The notes beneath the pieces were generated by a model that was not told the origin of the DNA, did no database searches, and was given only the letters and a program-made list of their open reading frames with translations. A stretch of DNA of 64,000 bases, from assembly GCA_023266355.1 (NCBI GenBank), contig JAHFQM010000003.1, positions 62,001-126,000 of the forward strand. Direction: 5' to 3'. Each line of letters opens with the position of its first letter. The stretch's first letter is position 1. Positions 16,450 through 26,081 of the stretch are shown here, piece after piece. The position numbers and the translations under genes are program-made. This stretch comes from Aquabacterium sp. Lineage in GTDB: Bacteria > Pseudomonadota > Gammaproteobacteria > Burkholderiales > Burkholderiaceae_C.

Positions 16450-17931
16450 TTATCTCGGATCGACCCAACCGCCCCCCAGGGCCTTGTACACGCCGATGTG
16501 CGCCAACTGCCGCGACAGCTGCGCCGTGATGTGCGCCTGCTGCGCCGTGAACAGGGCGCGCTGGGCGTCCAGCAGGTCGAGCTGGCTGGCCACGCCGTTG
16601 TCGTAGCGCAGGGTGGACAGCTTCAGGCGCGCGGCCTCGGCCTGGGCCTGGGCCAGCTGGGCCTCGGCCTGATCGGCATAGGTGCGGCGCGCCACCAGGG
16701 CATCGGCCACCTCGCGGAAGGCGGACTGCACGGCCTTGTCGTACTGGGCGATGGCGATGTCGCGCTTGACCACGGCGCTGTCCACGCCCGCGGCGGTGCG
16801 CCCGGCGTCGAAGATCGGCGCCAGCAAGCTGCCACCGAAGCTCCAGGCGAAGCGGCCATCGTCGAACAGGCCCGACAGCGAGTTGCTGGCCACACCGGCG
16901 CTGCCCGTCAAGGCGATGCGCGGGAAGCGGGCGGCACGCGCGGCACCGATGTTGGCGTTGGCCGACACCAGCAACTGCTCGGCCTGGGCCACATCGGGGC
17001 GCTGCAAGAGCACGTCCGACGACAAGCCCACGGGCAGCTCGCTCAGGCCCGGCCAGAGGCTGGCTTGCACGAACTGTGCGGGGTCTTTCAGGGCCAGGTC
17101 GGCCTGCGGCGGCAGCCACTCGGCCGGCACCGGCTTGCCCACCAGCAGGGCCAGGGCCTGCACGTCTTGTGCGACGGCGCGCTGGGCCTGGGCGCGGGCC
17201 ACGCGGGCGGCTTCCACGGTGGACTGCGCGGAGCGCAAATCCAGCTCATTGAGCACGCCGTTGTCGAACTTCAGCTGCTGCAACTTGAACGAATCCAGGC
17301 GCGTGGCGAGGGTCTGCTCGGCCAGGGCCAGCTGCCAGCGGTCGGCCCACAGCGTGTAGTAGGTCGTGGCGACCGATGCCACCAGGCTGATGTGCACCGA
17401 GCGGCGCGCCTCTTCCGAGGCCAGCACCTGCGCGGCAGCCGCATCGCTCAGGGCCTGCACGCGGCCAAAGATGTCCAGCTCAAAGGCGGGAATGGCCAGG
17501 CCACCGGTGGCCGTGGTGCCCAGCCGGTAGGGCGACACGGTGGACGGCTGGCGGGTGCCACTCAGGCTGGCGTTGACCGTGGGGAACAGGTCGGCGCGCT
17601 GGATCTGGTAAACCGCGCGCAGCTGCTCGATGTTGAGGATGGCCACGCGCAAATCGCGGTTGTTGGCCAGGGCCTCGCACACCAGCGATTGCAGGCGGGC
17701 GTCGGGGAAGTAGTTGCGCCAGGGCAGCTCGGCCACGGCAGGGGTGGACGCCGCCGAGGCAGAAGCTGCAGAGGCCGCCTCCGCACCGGCCAGCGCCTGG
17801 GGCACGGCCAGCTCAGGGCGTTGGTAGGTCGGAGTCAGAGAGCAGGCCTGCAGCATGAGCAGGGCTGCCAGCGTCACCGCGGTCATCGCTGGGCGCAGCA
17901 TCGGGCGCGGGGTTTTCATCGTTTCGGCCAT
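16450..17931 (-). CDS. RND efflux outer-membrane lipoprotein (NodT/OprM family)
   Basis: This is the outer-membrane channel of a tripartite drug efflux pump. A lipoprotein signal peptide ends at LMLQAC with Cys30; the mature N-terminus [14 protein letters not shown] is the classic OprM/NodT start. Two repeated outer membrane efflux domains follow, with the AYxIxRADLFP-type motif seen as [13 protein letters not shown] and the closing [14 protein letters not shown]. The start at 17931 is chosen because AGGAG lies 7 nt upstream; longer starts overlap the pump gene. It begins 4 bp after the pump gene, so the three genes form one operon. Confidence 0.93.
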   Translation of the reverse strand: MAETMKTPRPMLRPAMTAVTLAALLMLQACSLTPTYQRPELAVPQALAGAEAASAASASAASTPAVAELPWRNYFPDARLQSLVCEALANNRDLRVAILNIEQLRAVYQIQRADLFPTVNASLSGTRQPSTVSPYRLGTTATGGLAIPAFELDIFGRVQALSDAAAAQVLASEEARRSVHISLVASVATTYYTLWADRWQLALAEQTLATRLDSFKLQQLKFDNGVLNELDLRSAQSTVEAARVARAQAQRAVAQDVQALALLVGKPVPAEWLPPQADLALKDPAQFVQASLWPGLSELPVGLSSDVLLQRPDVAQAEQLLVSANANIGAARAARFPRIALTGSAGVASNSLSGLFDDGRFAWSFGGSLLAPIFDAGRTAAGVDSAVVKRDIAIAQYDKAVQSAFREVADALVARRTYADQAEAQLAQAQAEAARLKLSTLRYDNGVASQLDLLDAQRALFTAQQAHITAQLSRQLAHIGVYKALGGGWVDPR

Positions 17932-17935
17932 GGCC

Positions 17936-20900
17936 TCACTCCTTGCCTTCATGGGCGTGTGCCGTGTCTGCGGCCAGTGTCGTGGCTTCTGCGGCGGGCT
18001 TGGCCGGGAACCAGCGGCGGATCACCACAAAGAACACCGGCACGAAGAACACCGCCAGCACGGTGGCCGCGATCATGCCGCTCATCACGCCCGTGCCGAT
18101 GGCGCGCTGGCTGGCCGAGCCGGCACCGGTGGACACCACCAGGGGCAGCACGCCCAGGATGAAGGCCACCGAGGTCATGATGATCGGGCGGAAGCGCAGG
18201 TGGCAGGCCTGCAGCGTGGCCTCCAGCAGGCCCATGCCCTTGTCCTGCAGCTCGCGGGCGAACTCGATGATCAGGATGGCGTTCTTCGCCGACAGGCCGA
18301 TGATGGTGATCAGGCCCACCTTGAAGAACACGTCGTTGGGCAGGTCGCGCATGTTCGCGCCGAGCAGCGAGCCCAGCACACCCAGCGGCACCACCAGCAT
18401 CACAGCAGCGGGGATCGACCAGCTCTCGTACAGCGCGGCCAGGCACAGGAACACGGCCAGCAGCGAGAACACCAGCAGCGTCGTGGCCTGCGAGCCCGAG
18501 AGCTGCTCTTCGCGCGACAAGCCCGTCCACTCGATGCCGATGCCTTGCGGCAGCTTGGCGGCCAGCGCTTCCATCTCGGCGATCGCCTGGCCCGTGCTGA
18601 AGCCCGCGCCCGCGTCACCGGCAATGCGCATCGCCGGGTAGCCGTTGTAGCGCACCGCCTGCATCTGGCCGGTCACCCAGCGCGTCTTCACGAAGGCCGA
18701 CAGCGGCACGCTCTGGCCCTGTGTGTTCGTCACGTTGAGCTGCAGGATCTGCTCGGGCTGCATGCGCGCCGGGGCATCGGCCTGCACCACCACGCGCTGC
18801 AGGCGAGACTGGTTGGGGAAGTCGTTGATGTAGCTGGAGCCCAAGGCCGTGGACAGCGTCGTGCTCAGCGCATCGAAGCTCACGCCCAAGGCATAGGCCT
18901 TCTCGCGGTCGATGTCCAGCTGCAGCTGGGGCGCATCTTCCAGGCCGTCCGGGCGCAGGCCCGACACGACCTTGCTTTGCGCGGCCATGCCCAGCAGCTG
19001 GTTGCGTGCGGCCAGCAATGCGTCGTGGCCCAGGCCGCCACGGTCCTGCAGGCGCAGCGAGAAGCCCGTGGCATTGCCCAGCTCGCGGATCGGCGGCGGG
19101 TTCAGCGGGTAGATGAAGGCATCGCGGATGCCCATCAGCGCGCCGAACGCCCGCTTGGCCAAGGCCTGCGCCGAATGGGCTTCGCCCTTGCGCTGGTCGA
19201 AGTCCTTGAGCGTCACGAAGCCCAGGGCCGCGTTCTGGCCCGTGCCCGAGAAGCTGAAGCCCACCACACCGATGATGGACTGCACCTCGGGCTGCTTGAG
19301 GAAGTACTGCTCGACCTGGCCGATCACGGCCTCGGTGCGCGGCGCGGTGGCACCCGGCGGCAGCTGCACGTTGACGATCAGGTTGCCCTGGTCCTCATTC
19401 GGCAGGAAGGCCGAGGGCATGCGCACGTACAACCAGCCCACCGCCGCCACGATCAGCGCATACACGATGAACACCCGCCCACCGCGGCGCACCAGCTTGG
19501 CCGCCAGGCCTTCGTAGCCGTGCGTGGTCGAGGTGAAGAAGCGGTTGAACCAGCCGAAGAAACCACCCTTCTCGTGGTGATCGTGCGGCACAGGCTTGAG
19601 CAGCGTGGCGCACAAGGCCGGCGTCAGCGACAGGGCCAGGAAGGCCGAGAACAGCATCGAGGCCACCATGGCCAGCGAGAACTGCCGGTAGATGTTGCCC
19701 ACCGAGCCCGCGAAGAAGGCCATCGGGATGAACACCGACACCAGCACCACCGTGATGCCGATGATGGCGCCACTGATCTGCCCCATGGCCTTGCGCGTGG
19801 CCTCGCGGGGCGACAGCCCTTCCTGGACCATCAGGCGCTCGACGTTCTCCACCACCACGATGGCATCGTCCACCAGGATGCCGATGGCCAGCACCATGCC
19901 GAACATCGTCAGCACGTTGATGGAGAAGCCCGCCACCAGCATCACGCCGAAGGTGCCCAGCAAGGCCACCGGCACCACCAGCGTCGGGATCAGGGTGTAG
20001 CGGATGTTCTGCAGGAACAGGTACATCACCAGGAACACCAGCACCACGGCTTCCACCAGGGTCTCGACCACCTGGCTGATCGAGATCTCGATGAAGCCCG
20101 AGGTGTCGTAGGGGAAGGAGTAGTCCACGCCCTGCGGGAAGTACTTCTTGAGCTGCTCCATGCGGGCCTTGACCAGCTTGGCCGCCTCCAGCGCATTGCC
20201 GGTGGGCGAGAGCTGCACGCTCATGCCCAGCGCCGGCTTGCCGTTGAGGCGCGCGTAAGTGCCGTAGGTCTGGGCGCCCAGCTCCATGCGCGCCACGTCT
20301 TTCAGGCGCACGGTCGAGCCATCGGCCTTGGCACGCAGCACGACGTTGCCGAACTGCGTGGTGTTCTCCAGCTGGCCATTGACGACCACGGTGGCCGTCA
20401 TGGTCTGGTCGATGACGTTGGGGCGGTCGCCCAGGGCACCGGCCGGCACCAGGCCGTTCTGTGCCTTGATGGCGGCGTTGACGTCGCTCAGGCTCAGGCC
20501 ATAGGACACCAGCTTGGCCGGGTCCACCCAGATGCGCATGGCGCGCTCGGTGCCGAACAGCGTGACCTGACCGATGCCGGCCACGCGCTGCAACTCGGGC
20601 AGCACGTTGCGCGAGGCGTAGTCGCCCAGGGCCACGGGGTCAAAGGCCGGGTTGGTGGACGACAGCATCACGAACAACAGCGTGTTGCTGCGCGACTTGT
20701 CCACCTTCACGCCCTGCTGCGTCACCGCCGAGGGCAGGCGCGGCGTGGCGCGGGCCAGGCGGTTTTGCACGTCCACCTGGGCCAGGTCGATGTTGGTGCC
20801 GGACTCGAAGGTCACGGTGATGCTGCCCGTGCCATTGGCCTGGCTGACCGACTCCATGTAGGCCATGCCGGGCGAGCCATTGAGCTCCTGCTCGATCACG

Positions 20901-21088
20901 CTGATGACGCTCTCGTCCAGCGTTTTGGCCGAGGCCCCGGGGTAGGTGGCACTGATGACGACCGAGGGCGGTGCCACGGTCGGGTACTGCGCGATGGGCA
21001 GCTTGGTGATGGCGACGCCGCCAAACACCAGGATGAACAGCGCGATCACCCACGCGAAGATGGGCCGCTCGATGAAGAAACGTGACAT
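17936..21088 (-). CDS. RND multidrug efflux transporter, HAE1 (AcrB/MexB) family
   Basis: This inner-membrane proton-driven trimeric pump exports hydrophobic compounds. The 1050 residues begin MSRFFIERPIFAWVIALFI as in MexB. Twelve membrane helices and two periplasmic porter regions are recognisable. The proton-relay Asp pair sits in GILVDDAIVVVENVE and the lysine in LSAKNAILIIEFA. The family repeats GASAKTLDESV and SPGMAYMES are present. It lies between the adaptor and the outer-membrane channel. Substrates cannot be predicted. No TetR- or MarR-type repressor gene is adjacent. Confidence 0.95.
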   Translation of the reverse strand: MSRFFIERPIFAWVIALFILVFGGVAITKLPIAQYPTVAPPSVVISATYPGASAKTLDESVISVIEQELNGSPGMAYMESVSQANGTGSITVTFESGTNIDLAQVDVQNRLARATPRLPSAVTQQGVKVDKSRSNTLLFVMLSSTNPAFDPVALGDYASRNVLPELQRVAGIGQVTLFGTERAMRIWVDPAKLVSYGLSLSDVNAAIKAQNGLVPAGALGDRPNVIDQTMTATVVVNGQLENTTQFGNVVLRAKADGSTVRLKDVARMELGAQTYGTYARLNGKPALGMSVQLSPTGNALEAAKLVKARMEQLKKYFPQGVDYSFPYDTSGFIEISISQVVETLVEAVVLVFLVMYLFLQNIRYTLIPTLVVPVALLGTFGVMLVAGFSINVLTMFGMVLAIGILVDDAIVVVENVERLMVQEGLSPREATRKAMGQISGAIIGITVVLVSVFIPMAFFAGSVGNIYRQFSLAMVASMLFSAFLALSLTPALCATLLKPVPHDHHEKGGFFGWFNRFFTSTTHGYEGLAAKLVRRGGRVFIVYALIVAAVGWLYVRMPSAFLPNEDQGNLIVNVQLPPGATAPRTEAVIGQVEQYFLKQPEVQSIIGVVGFSFSGTGQNAALGFVTLKDFDQRKGEAHSAQALAKRAFGALMGIRDAFIYPLNPPPIRELGNATGFSLRLQDRGGLGHDALLAARNQLLGMAAQSKVVSGLRPDGLEDAPQLQLDIDREKAYALGVSFDALSTTLSTALGSSYINDFPNQSRLQRVVVQADAPARMQPEQILQLNVTNTQGQSVPLSAFVKTRWVTGQMQAVRYNGYPAMRIAGDAGAGFSTGQAIAEMEALAAKLPQGIGIEWTGLSREEQLSGSQATTLLVFSLLAVFLCLAALYESWSIPAAVMLVVPLGVLGSLLGANMRDLPNDVFFKVGLITIIGLSAKNAILIIEFARELQDKGMGLLEATLQACHLRFRPIIMTSVAFILGVLPLVVSTGAGSASQRAIGTGVMSGMIAATVLAVFFVPVFFVVIRRWFPAKPAAEATTLAADTAHAHEGKE

Positions 21089-21109
21089 GCGGGCTCCTTC
21101 AGCGGGACA

Positions 21110-22363
21110 TCAGCGCGAAGCCGCGGCGGACGGGGCCGACGCGGAAGACGCCGCAGACGCTGCGGCCGGGGCGGTCATCGCCGTCACATCGGGCGCCTGC
21201 CAGGGCACGGCCTTCACCGGCGCCTTCGGGTTCATCATCTTCTGGAAGCCATCGACCATCACCTGCTCGCCGTCTTTCAGGCCACCCAGCACCACCCACT
21301 GGTTGCCGCGCGCACCACCGATCTTCACCGGGCGCGGCGAGACCATGCCATCGGCTGCCACCACCATGACGGTGTCGGCCTGCGCGGTGCGGGTCACGGC
21401 CTGCTGGGGCAGCAGGAAACCACCGTCCACCTGGGCCTGCTCCAGGCGCACGCGCACGTACATGCCCGGCAGCAAGAGGCCTTGCGGATTGGGCAGCTCG
21501 GCGCGCAGCGAAACCTGGCCCGAGGTGGTGTCCACCGTCAGGTCGGAAAACAGCAGCTTGCCCGGCAACGGGTACTCGCGGCCATCGTCCGTCACGATGC
21601 GGATGCTGGCGGCCTGCTCACCGGCCTTCTTCAGCGCGCCGCTGTTGAGCGCCTGGCGCAGCTTCATGACCTCGTTGGCCGACTGCGTGAAGTTGACGTA
21701 CAGCGGGTTGACCTGCTGCACCACGGCCAGCTGCGTCACCTCGCCCTGCCCCACCAGCGCACCCTCGGTCACCAGCGCACGGCCGATGCGGCCAGCGATC
21801 GGCGAGCTCACGCTGGCATAGCCGAGGTTGATGCGCGCCGTCTGCACGGCGGCCTTGGCCGACTGCACGTCGGCGTTGGCCTGGCGCTCGGCCACCTGGG
21901 CGTTGAGGAAGTCTTGCGGGCTGATGGCCTTGGCGGCTTGCAAAGGCTCGTAGCGCTTGACCAGGGCCGAAGCCTGGGCCTGGTTGGCCTCGGCGCGCGC
22001 TTGCGTGGCCAGGGCGCTGTCCAGCGCGGCCTGGTAGGTGGCCGGGTCGATCTGGAAGAGGGCCTGGCCGGCCTTCACGTCGGCGCCTTCGGTGAACAGG
22101 CGGCGTTGCAGGATGCCGGCCACGCGGGCACGGACTTGCGCGGTGCGGAAGGCCTCCAGGCGGCCCGGCAGTTCGTTCATCACCGGCACGGACTGCAACT
22201 GCACCGTGACCACGCCCACCTGTGCCGGCGGCATGGCCGGCTTGGCGCCCGCAGGGGCCTGCGCGGTGGCATCACCGCCCTTGCCGCAGCCCGCCAGCAC
22301 GGCCAGCGCCAAAACAGCACCTGCCAGCATCCCCAGATCGACACCCTGATTGCGACGCGCCAT
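21110..22363 (-). CDS. RND efflux periplasmic adaptor lipoprotein (AcrA/MexA family)
   Basis: This membrane-fusion protein links the inner-membrane pump to the outer-membrane channel. The signal peptide ends with the lipobox VLAGC. The biotinyl-lipoyl half motifs, alpha-hairpin, beta-barrel (SPIAGRIGRALVTEGALVGQG) and membrane-proximal domain (MVSPRPVKIGGARGNQWVV) appear in the usual order. The ATG at 22363 has GAGG 5 nt upstream; a GTG at 22369 is an alternative. The C-terminus is an Ala/Ser-rich tail of about 25 residues. It is the first gene of the pump operon, so the promoter is in 22364-22523, where no operator could be identified. Confidence 0.94.
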   Translation of the reverse strand: MARRNQGVDLGMLAGAVLALAVLAGCGKGGDATAQAPAGAKPAMPPAQVGVVTVQLQSVPVMNELPGRLEAFRTAQVRARVAGILQRRLFTEGADVKAGQALFQIDPATYQAALDSALATQARAEANQAQASALVKRYEPLQAAKAISPQDFLNAQVAERQANADVQSAKAAVQTARINLGYASVSSPIAGRIGRALVTEGALVGQGEVTQLAVVQQVNPLYVNFTQSANEVMKLRQALNSGALKKAGEQAASIRIVTDDGREYPLPGKLLFSDLTVDTTSGQVSLRAELPNPQGLLLPGMYVRVRLEQAQVDGGFLLPQQAVTRTAQADTVMVVAADGMVSPRPVKIGGARGNQWVVLGGLKDGEQVMVDGFQKMMNPKAPVKAVPWQAPDVTAMTAPAAASAASSASAPSAAASR

Positions 22364-22523
22364 GTTCACCTCGTAAATACTTGCCTAGTCAATATTCTGC
22401 ACGGGATGATAGCCAGCTTTCGAAAACACTTTGTTAAGTTTTGCGCAATGGCCTGCAGACTCTGCGGCTTTTTCAGCACAGAACACAGGGCGATGCCCGC
22501 CGTTCACCCCGTTTGTGAGCGCC

Positions 22524-23189
22524 TCAAGCCGGCGCCACAGCCCCGTCGGAGGACTCGTCCAGGCCACGCTCGGCCTGCAGGTGGCCATCGTCGGCCCAAC
22601 CGATCATGGTCAGGCCGTCCGGGCTGTACAGCAGCCGGTTGATGGTGGCGTTGCCGATGGTCCAGCTGCGCGGCACGCTCAGGTCCACGCCGTTGGCGGC
22701 GCGGTAGAAGCAATCGAGCACACCGCCATGGGCCACCAGCACCACGGTCTGGCCGGGGTGGCGTTGCGCCAGCCGGGTCAAGGCGCCCACGCAGCGCGCG
22801 TGGAAATCTTTCAGCGTTTCGCCGCCTTGCGGGCCGTAGTCGGGGTCACGGCCGCGCCAACGCCGGGCCTGTTCGGGCCAGCGCGTGTTGATCTCGTCGT
22901 GGGTCAGGCCTTCGAGTTCACCGAAATGGCGCTCACGCAAGGCCACATCGAGCTGCACCAGCACGCCTGCCGCCTGGCCGATGGCCCTGGCCGTGTCGGC
23001 AGCGCGTTGCAAGTCCGAGCTGTAGATCGCGTCGATGCCCTCGGCGGCCACCGCCTCGCCCACCTGGCGCGCCTGCCAAAGCCCGGCGTCGTTCAGGGGA
23101 ATGTCGGTGTGGCCCTGGATGCGGGACACGCGGTTCCAGGCGGTTTCACCGTGGCGCACGGCGATGAGGCGGGTGGCGGACTCGGACAT
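22524..23189 (-). CDS. Histidine phosphatase family protein (GpmB/CobC-like)
   Basis: This cytoplasmic phosphatase or mutase-like enzyme has 221 residues. The catalytic motif VRHGETAWN carries the phosphorylated histidine; IYSSDLQRAADTA, the acid region LRERHFGELEG and the second histidine VLVAHGGVLDCFYR complete the active site. It resembles E. coli GpmB-type proteins, but the substrate is not predictable. The start at 23189 is the only reasonable ATG before the catalytic motif. The gene ends about 160 bp before the efflux operon start and is followed by the promoter region of that operon. Confidence 0.88.
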   Translation of the reverse strand: MSESATRLIAVRHGETAWNRVSRIQGHTDIPLNDAGLWQARQVGEAVAAEGIDAIYSSDLQRAADTARAIGQAAGVLVQLDVALRERHFGELEGLTHDEINTRWPEQARRWRGRDPDYGPQGGETLKDFHARCVGALTRLAQRHPGQTVVLVAHGGVLDCFYRAANGVDLSVPRSWTIGNATINRLLYSPDGLTMIGWADDGHLQAERGLDESSDGAVAPA

Positions 23190-23239
23190 GGGGCCATCAT
23201 GCCCCAGCCATGCTGCAGTGCACAAGCCAGAAGCCGGAC

Positions 23240-23593
23240 TCAAACGCCCCAGACGATCGGTTTGCCTTCGGCCTGGGCCTGCTCGATCAGGCGAATGAGG
23301 GGCGCGGCGCGCTGGCGCAGGCTGACGGGCTCGTCCTGGAAGGACAAGGTCGGCTTGGACGCGCCGTCTTCTTCGCCATCCGCCACGTCCGAGGCGCGCT
23401 CGGCACGGGCCGCCGCCTGGGCGTCGCGGGGGTCGTCGATGGCGCGCAGCACCGACAGGGCGTGTTCCATGTCGGCTGGCGCCAGGATGCCGGCGGCCTT
23501 GGCGGTTTTGCCAAGAAGCTGGAGCAAGGCCTCGGCGTGCTTGTCGAGCATGACGAGGTCGCCGGTGGCTTGGGATTTGAAGGTGACGGGCAT
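23240..23593 (-). CDS. DUF1840 family protein
   Basis: This 117-residue protein shows the DUF1840 pattern: MPVTFKSQATGDLVMLDKHAEALLQLLGK at the start, a variable acidic Ala-rich middle (about 60-82) and the conserved end LRQRAAPLIRLIEQAQAEGKPIVWGV-type block. It is common in Betaproteobacteria and has no known function. There is no signal peptide or membrane segment. It lies 50 bp upstream of the histidine phosphatase on the same strand and may be co-transcribed. Confidence 0.8.
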   Translation of the reverse strand: MPVTFKSQATGDLVMLDKHAEALLQLLGKTAKAAGILAPADMEHALSVLRAIDDPRDAQAAARAERASDVADGEEDGASKPTLSFQDEPVSLRQRAAPLIRLIEQAQAEGKPIVWGV

Positions 23594-23661
23594 GCTTCAG
23601 TGTAGGCCGTGGCGCCGGCATCGGCCAATGCCACACCCAGCAGGTCGGTCATCCGCACCCA

Positions 23662-24342
23662 TCAACGCGCGGGGGAGTCTCCCGCCTTGACCTTGGCCGC
23701 CTCGATGCGCTGGCCGTACTGGGACTTGAAGTTCTCCAGCTTCACCCGGCCCGTCTGGACGAAGGGCTCGTTGGCAGACAAAACTTCGCCGATGCCTTTG
23801 CCTTCATAGCGCGCCAGCAACTCGCCCCCCAGGCCCACCAGGGTCGCGTTGTCGGACGTGCAACGCTGCAGCTGCTGCGTGAGCTGCTGCCCCTCTTGCG
23901 TGAGGCGGGACTCCGCGGCTGCGGCCTTCTCCTGCGCGGCCTTGGACGTGGCCAGCACGCCCTGGTGCTTCTCGGTCAGCGCGGCCAGTTCGGCCTTGAG
24001 CCGCTCATGGTCGGCCTTCAGCTTCTCCAGCTCCTTGTCCAGCACCGCCGCCTTGCGCTGCGCGCTGCCTGCTGCAGCCCGCTGCTTTTGCAGGTCGGAC
24101 TCCTGCGCCTTCAAGCTCTGCTCGGCCTGCTGGCGGGCCTGGTCAGCCTTGGCTTGCGCCTCCTGCGCTTCCTGTTGCTGCTGCTGGATCTGGCGCATTT
24201 GCAGGCGCAAGCGCTTGGTTTGCTCAGCGTCCTTGTCGGATTGAGCGAACGCCACCGAAGCGGACACGGCCAGCGACAGCGCGATCACGCCGCGCAGGAA
24301 CCGGTGCATGGGTCGGGACGTGGGTTGGTCAGAAGCGAACAT
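23662..24342 (-). CDS. Periplasmic coiled-coil protein
   Basis: This secreted protein of 226 residues has a signal peptide ending AFAQ near residue 34, then a long Gln/Glu/Lys/Ala-rich coiled coil from about 38 to 165, one Cys, and a short globular end with VGLGGELLARYEGKGI and TGRVKLENFKSQYGQRI. I do not know a function. The ATG at 24342 has AGGTGG 6 nt upstream and overlaps the porin stop by 14 bp, which supports coupling; an ATG at 24309 would shorten the n-region. It is the last gene of the TPS-ExbB-TonB-porin run and could be a periplasmic linker of that system. Confidence 0.72.
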   Translation of the reverse strand: MFASDQPTSRPMHRFLRGVIALSLAVSASVAFAQSDKDAEQTKRLRLQMRQIQQQQQEAQEAQAKADQARQQAEQSLKAQESDLQKQRAAAGSAQRKAAVLDKELEKLKADHERLKAELAALTEKHQGVLATSKAAQEKAAAAESRLTQEGQQLTQQLQRCTSDNATLVGLGGELLARYEGKGIGEVLSANEPFVQTGRVKLENFKSQYGQRIEAAKVKAGDSPAR

Positions 24343-26065
24343 TCAAATCCACCTGCAACGAGTTGGTCTGGAATCGGGCGTTCGGGAAGGCATTGTTGAG
24401 CGTGGTGTCGAGGTTCTCCGCCGCGAGGTAGCGGATGCCGAGTGCCGTGTTGCGGTACAGGCCATAGTTCACGCCCATGGTGTAGCCACGCAGGTTGGTG
24501 CCACCCAGGCCCAGGTCGCTGTCCGTGAAGGCGTCCAGCACGGCGTCTGATCCCACGTGACGGTAGGTCAACTGAGCCTGCCAGTCCCCCGCCTCGCGCA
24601 CTTCAAAGTCACCCACGGCGAGCTTGAACTGGTAACCCTCGTTCCGCCCACCGGGGTTGACACCGCCGTAGGCCGCATCGGTGGCGCGCTTGCGGAAGTC
24701 GTTCTGGTCAAAGGCCGTGTTGCGGGCGTACTCGGCCGACACCATCACGTTGAACGGGCTGAAGTGCGAAAACGCAGCTGATGCGGTCAGCACCAGGGGG
24801 CGGAATTTGTAGGCCAGACCCCAGATGGGAGAGATGTTGTTGTAGCCGGAGATGGGGCTGGTCTCGAAAACCGTGTTGCCCTTCTGGCGCAAGCCCAAGC
24901 CGTATTCGTATTGCCCATACGTGCGCCCGATGACCGGCACCGGATTGCCATTGGCGTCGATGCCATCCACAAAGTCGGTGTCCGAGCGCCCCGCGATGTT
25001 GTGGTACTCATAGAGCGCCACACCAAACTTGAGCTTGGTGCGGCTGTCCAGATCCCAGCCCGAGCCCAACTGGGCGCCGACCAGGTGACGCGAACCGCGC
25101 CTGGGTGCCCCGTTTTCACGCAGGGGGAAGTAGCCCATGGTGAGGAAGGGCGTGAGGCCTTCTGCCAGATCGTTGTAGCGCAAGGTCGTGGCCACACCTT
25201 CAAAGCTCAGGTTCTCGCTCCAAGTCATCTCGGTGCTGAACCAAGGATTGGCAATGCGGCCGGCCTGCACCGTCACCCAATCGGCGGGGTCCAGACGCAC
25301 GAAGGCGCGGTCGATGAACAGATCGTATTTGTTGAAATTCTGGCCGAGGGTCTGGTTGGTCGAGACTCGGTCGGTGGCGTTGCCAGTGGCCAGGCGCAAG
25401 CCAAAACCCACCTCGTCCGTGACCTTCGCTGTCAAGCCCAAGCGCATGCGGATGCGCTCGCGGCCGCGGTCTTCCGTGGTGGTGCTGGTGGGGAGGTCGG
25501 TACCGTCAGCGCGAGTGAGAAAACTGGCGAAATCGGGTGCGCGCGACAATCCGTTCTCGTTGTTGGATTCGGCGTTGAGGTAGGTCTGGGCAGAGGTGTT
25601 GCGGCCGCCGAAGTTATCGCGTTGGTAGCGGACGCGGAAATCACCGTCGATCTTGATGCGGTCGGTCCAGGAAGCTGCCGCGTTGGGCACGCCCCAGCGT
25701 TCATCGCGGGCCTGCGCCAGGATTTCTTCCTTGATTTCGTTGCGCAGTTGCTGGCGCATGCCTTCGGGCACGTAAGGCACGCGCAGCACGGGCTTGCCAT
25801 CGGCCGTGACCGTCGGCTTGGCCGCCTGAACGTCGGGTCGGGCAGCCTGCTGGGCCGCAGCCTTTTCCTGAGCAGAGCGGACCAGGGCATCGGCTTTGTC
25901 CCGAGAGAGGACACCCGACTCCACAAGGGCGTCGATCAGGTTGCGGGTGGTCTGGCGCAGGGACTCCAGGGATTCGCGCTCATCGGCACGCGCGGGCGTC
26001 GTACACAGGATGGCCAGCGTCAGGGCCGACAGGACAGGCCATTGGGCGGTCAGGATGGATTTCAT
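24329..26065 (-). CDS. Putative outer-membrane porin with coiled N-terminus
   Basis: This 578-residue beta-barrel protein resembles the putative porin (Porin_5-like) family. A signal peptide ends near TPARA. Residues about 30-110 are helical with a SLH-like pattern (LVESGVLSRDKADALVRSA) and a proline-poor linker. The rest alternates aromatic beta-strands and polar loops and ends in RF, the outer-membrane-assembly signature. ATG at 26065 is used; a TTG at 26071 has no support. It follows tonB by 16 bp. It lacks the plug domain and TonB box of classical TonB-dependent receptors, so how TonB would act on it is open. Confidence 0.8.
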   Translation of the reverse strand: MKSILTAQWPVLSALTLAILCTTPARADERESLESLRQTTRNLIDALVESGVLSRDKADALVRSAQEKAAAQQAARPDVQAAKPTVTADGKPVLRVPYVPEGMRQQLRNEIKEEILAQARDERWGVPNAAASWTDRIKIDGDFRVRYQRDNFGGRNTSAQTYLNAESNNENGLSRAPDFASFLTRADGTDLPTSTTTEDRGRERIRMRLGLTAKVTDEVGFGLRLATGNATDRVSTNQTLGQNFNKYDLFIDRAFVRLDPADWVTVQAGRIANPWFSTEMTWSENLSFEGVATTLRYNDLAEGLTPFLTMGYFPLRENGAPRRGSRHLVGAQLGSGWDLDSRTKLKFGVALYEYHNIAGRSDTDFVDGIDANGNPVPVIGRTYGQYEYGLGLRQKGNTVFETSPISGYNNISPIWGLAYKFRPLVLTASAAFSHFSPFNVMVSAEYARNTAFDQNDFRKRATDAAYGGVNPGGRNEGYQFKLAVGDFEVREAGDWQAQLTYRHVGSDAVLDAFTDSDLGLGGTNLRGYTMGVNYGLYRNTALGIRYLAAENLDTTLNNAFPNARFQTNSLQVDLNVRF

Positions 26066-26081
26066 GGTCAAGTCTCGGGTG

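Noticed and set aside
17855..21085. 1076-codon open frame on the plus strand antisense to the RND pump gene
   Set aside because: It is a mirror of a strongly conserved pump gene in high-GC DNA. Its product is His/Gln/Arg-rich with no domain or start signal.
22364..22523. Repressor gene or a clear operator for the efflux pump
   Set aside because: Only 160 bp of intergenic DNA with no coding frame and no convincing palindrome; the nearest gene is a phosphatase.
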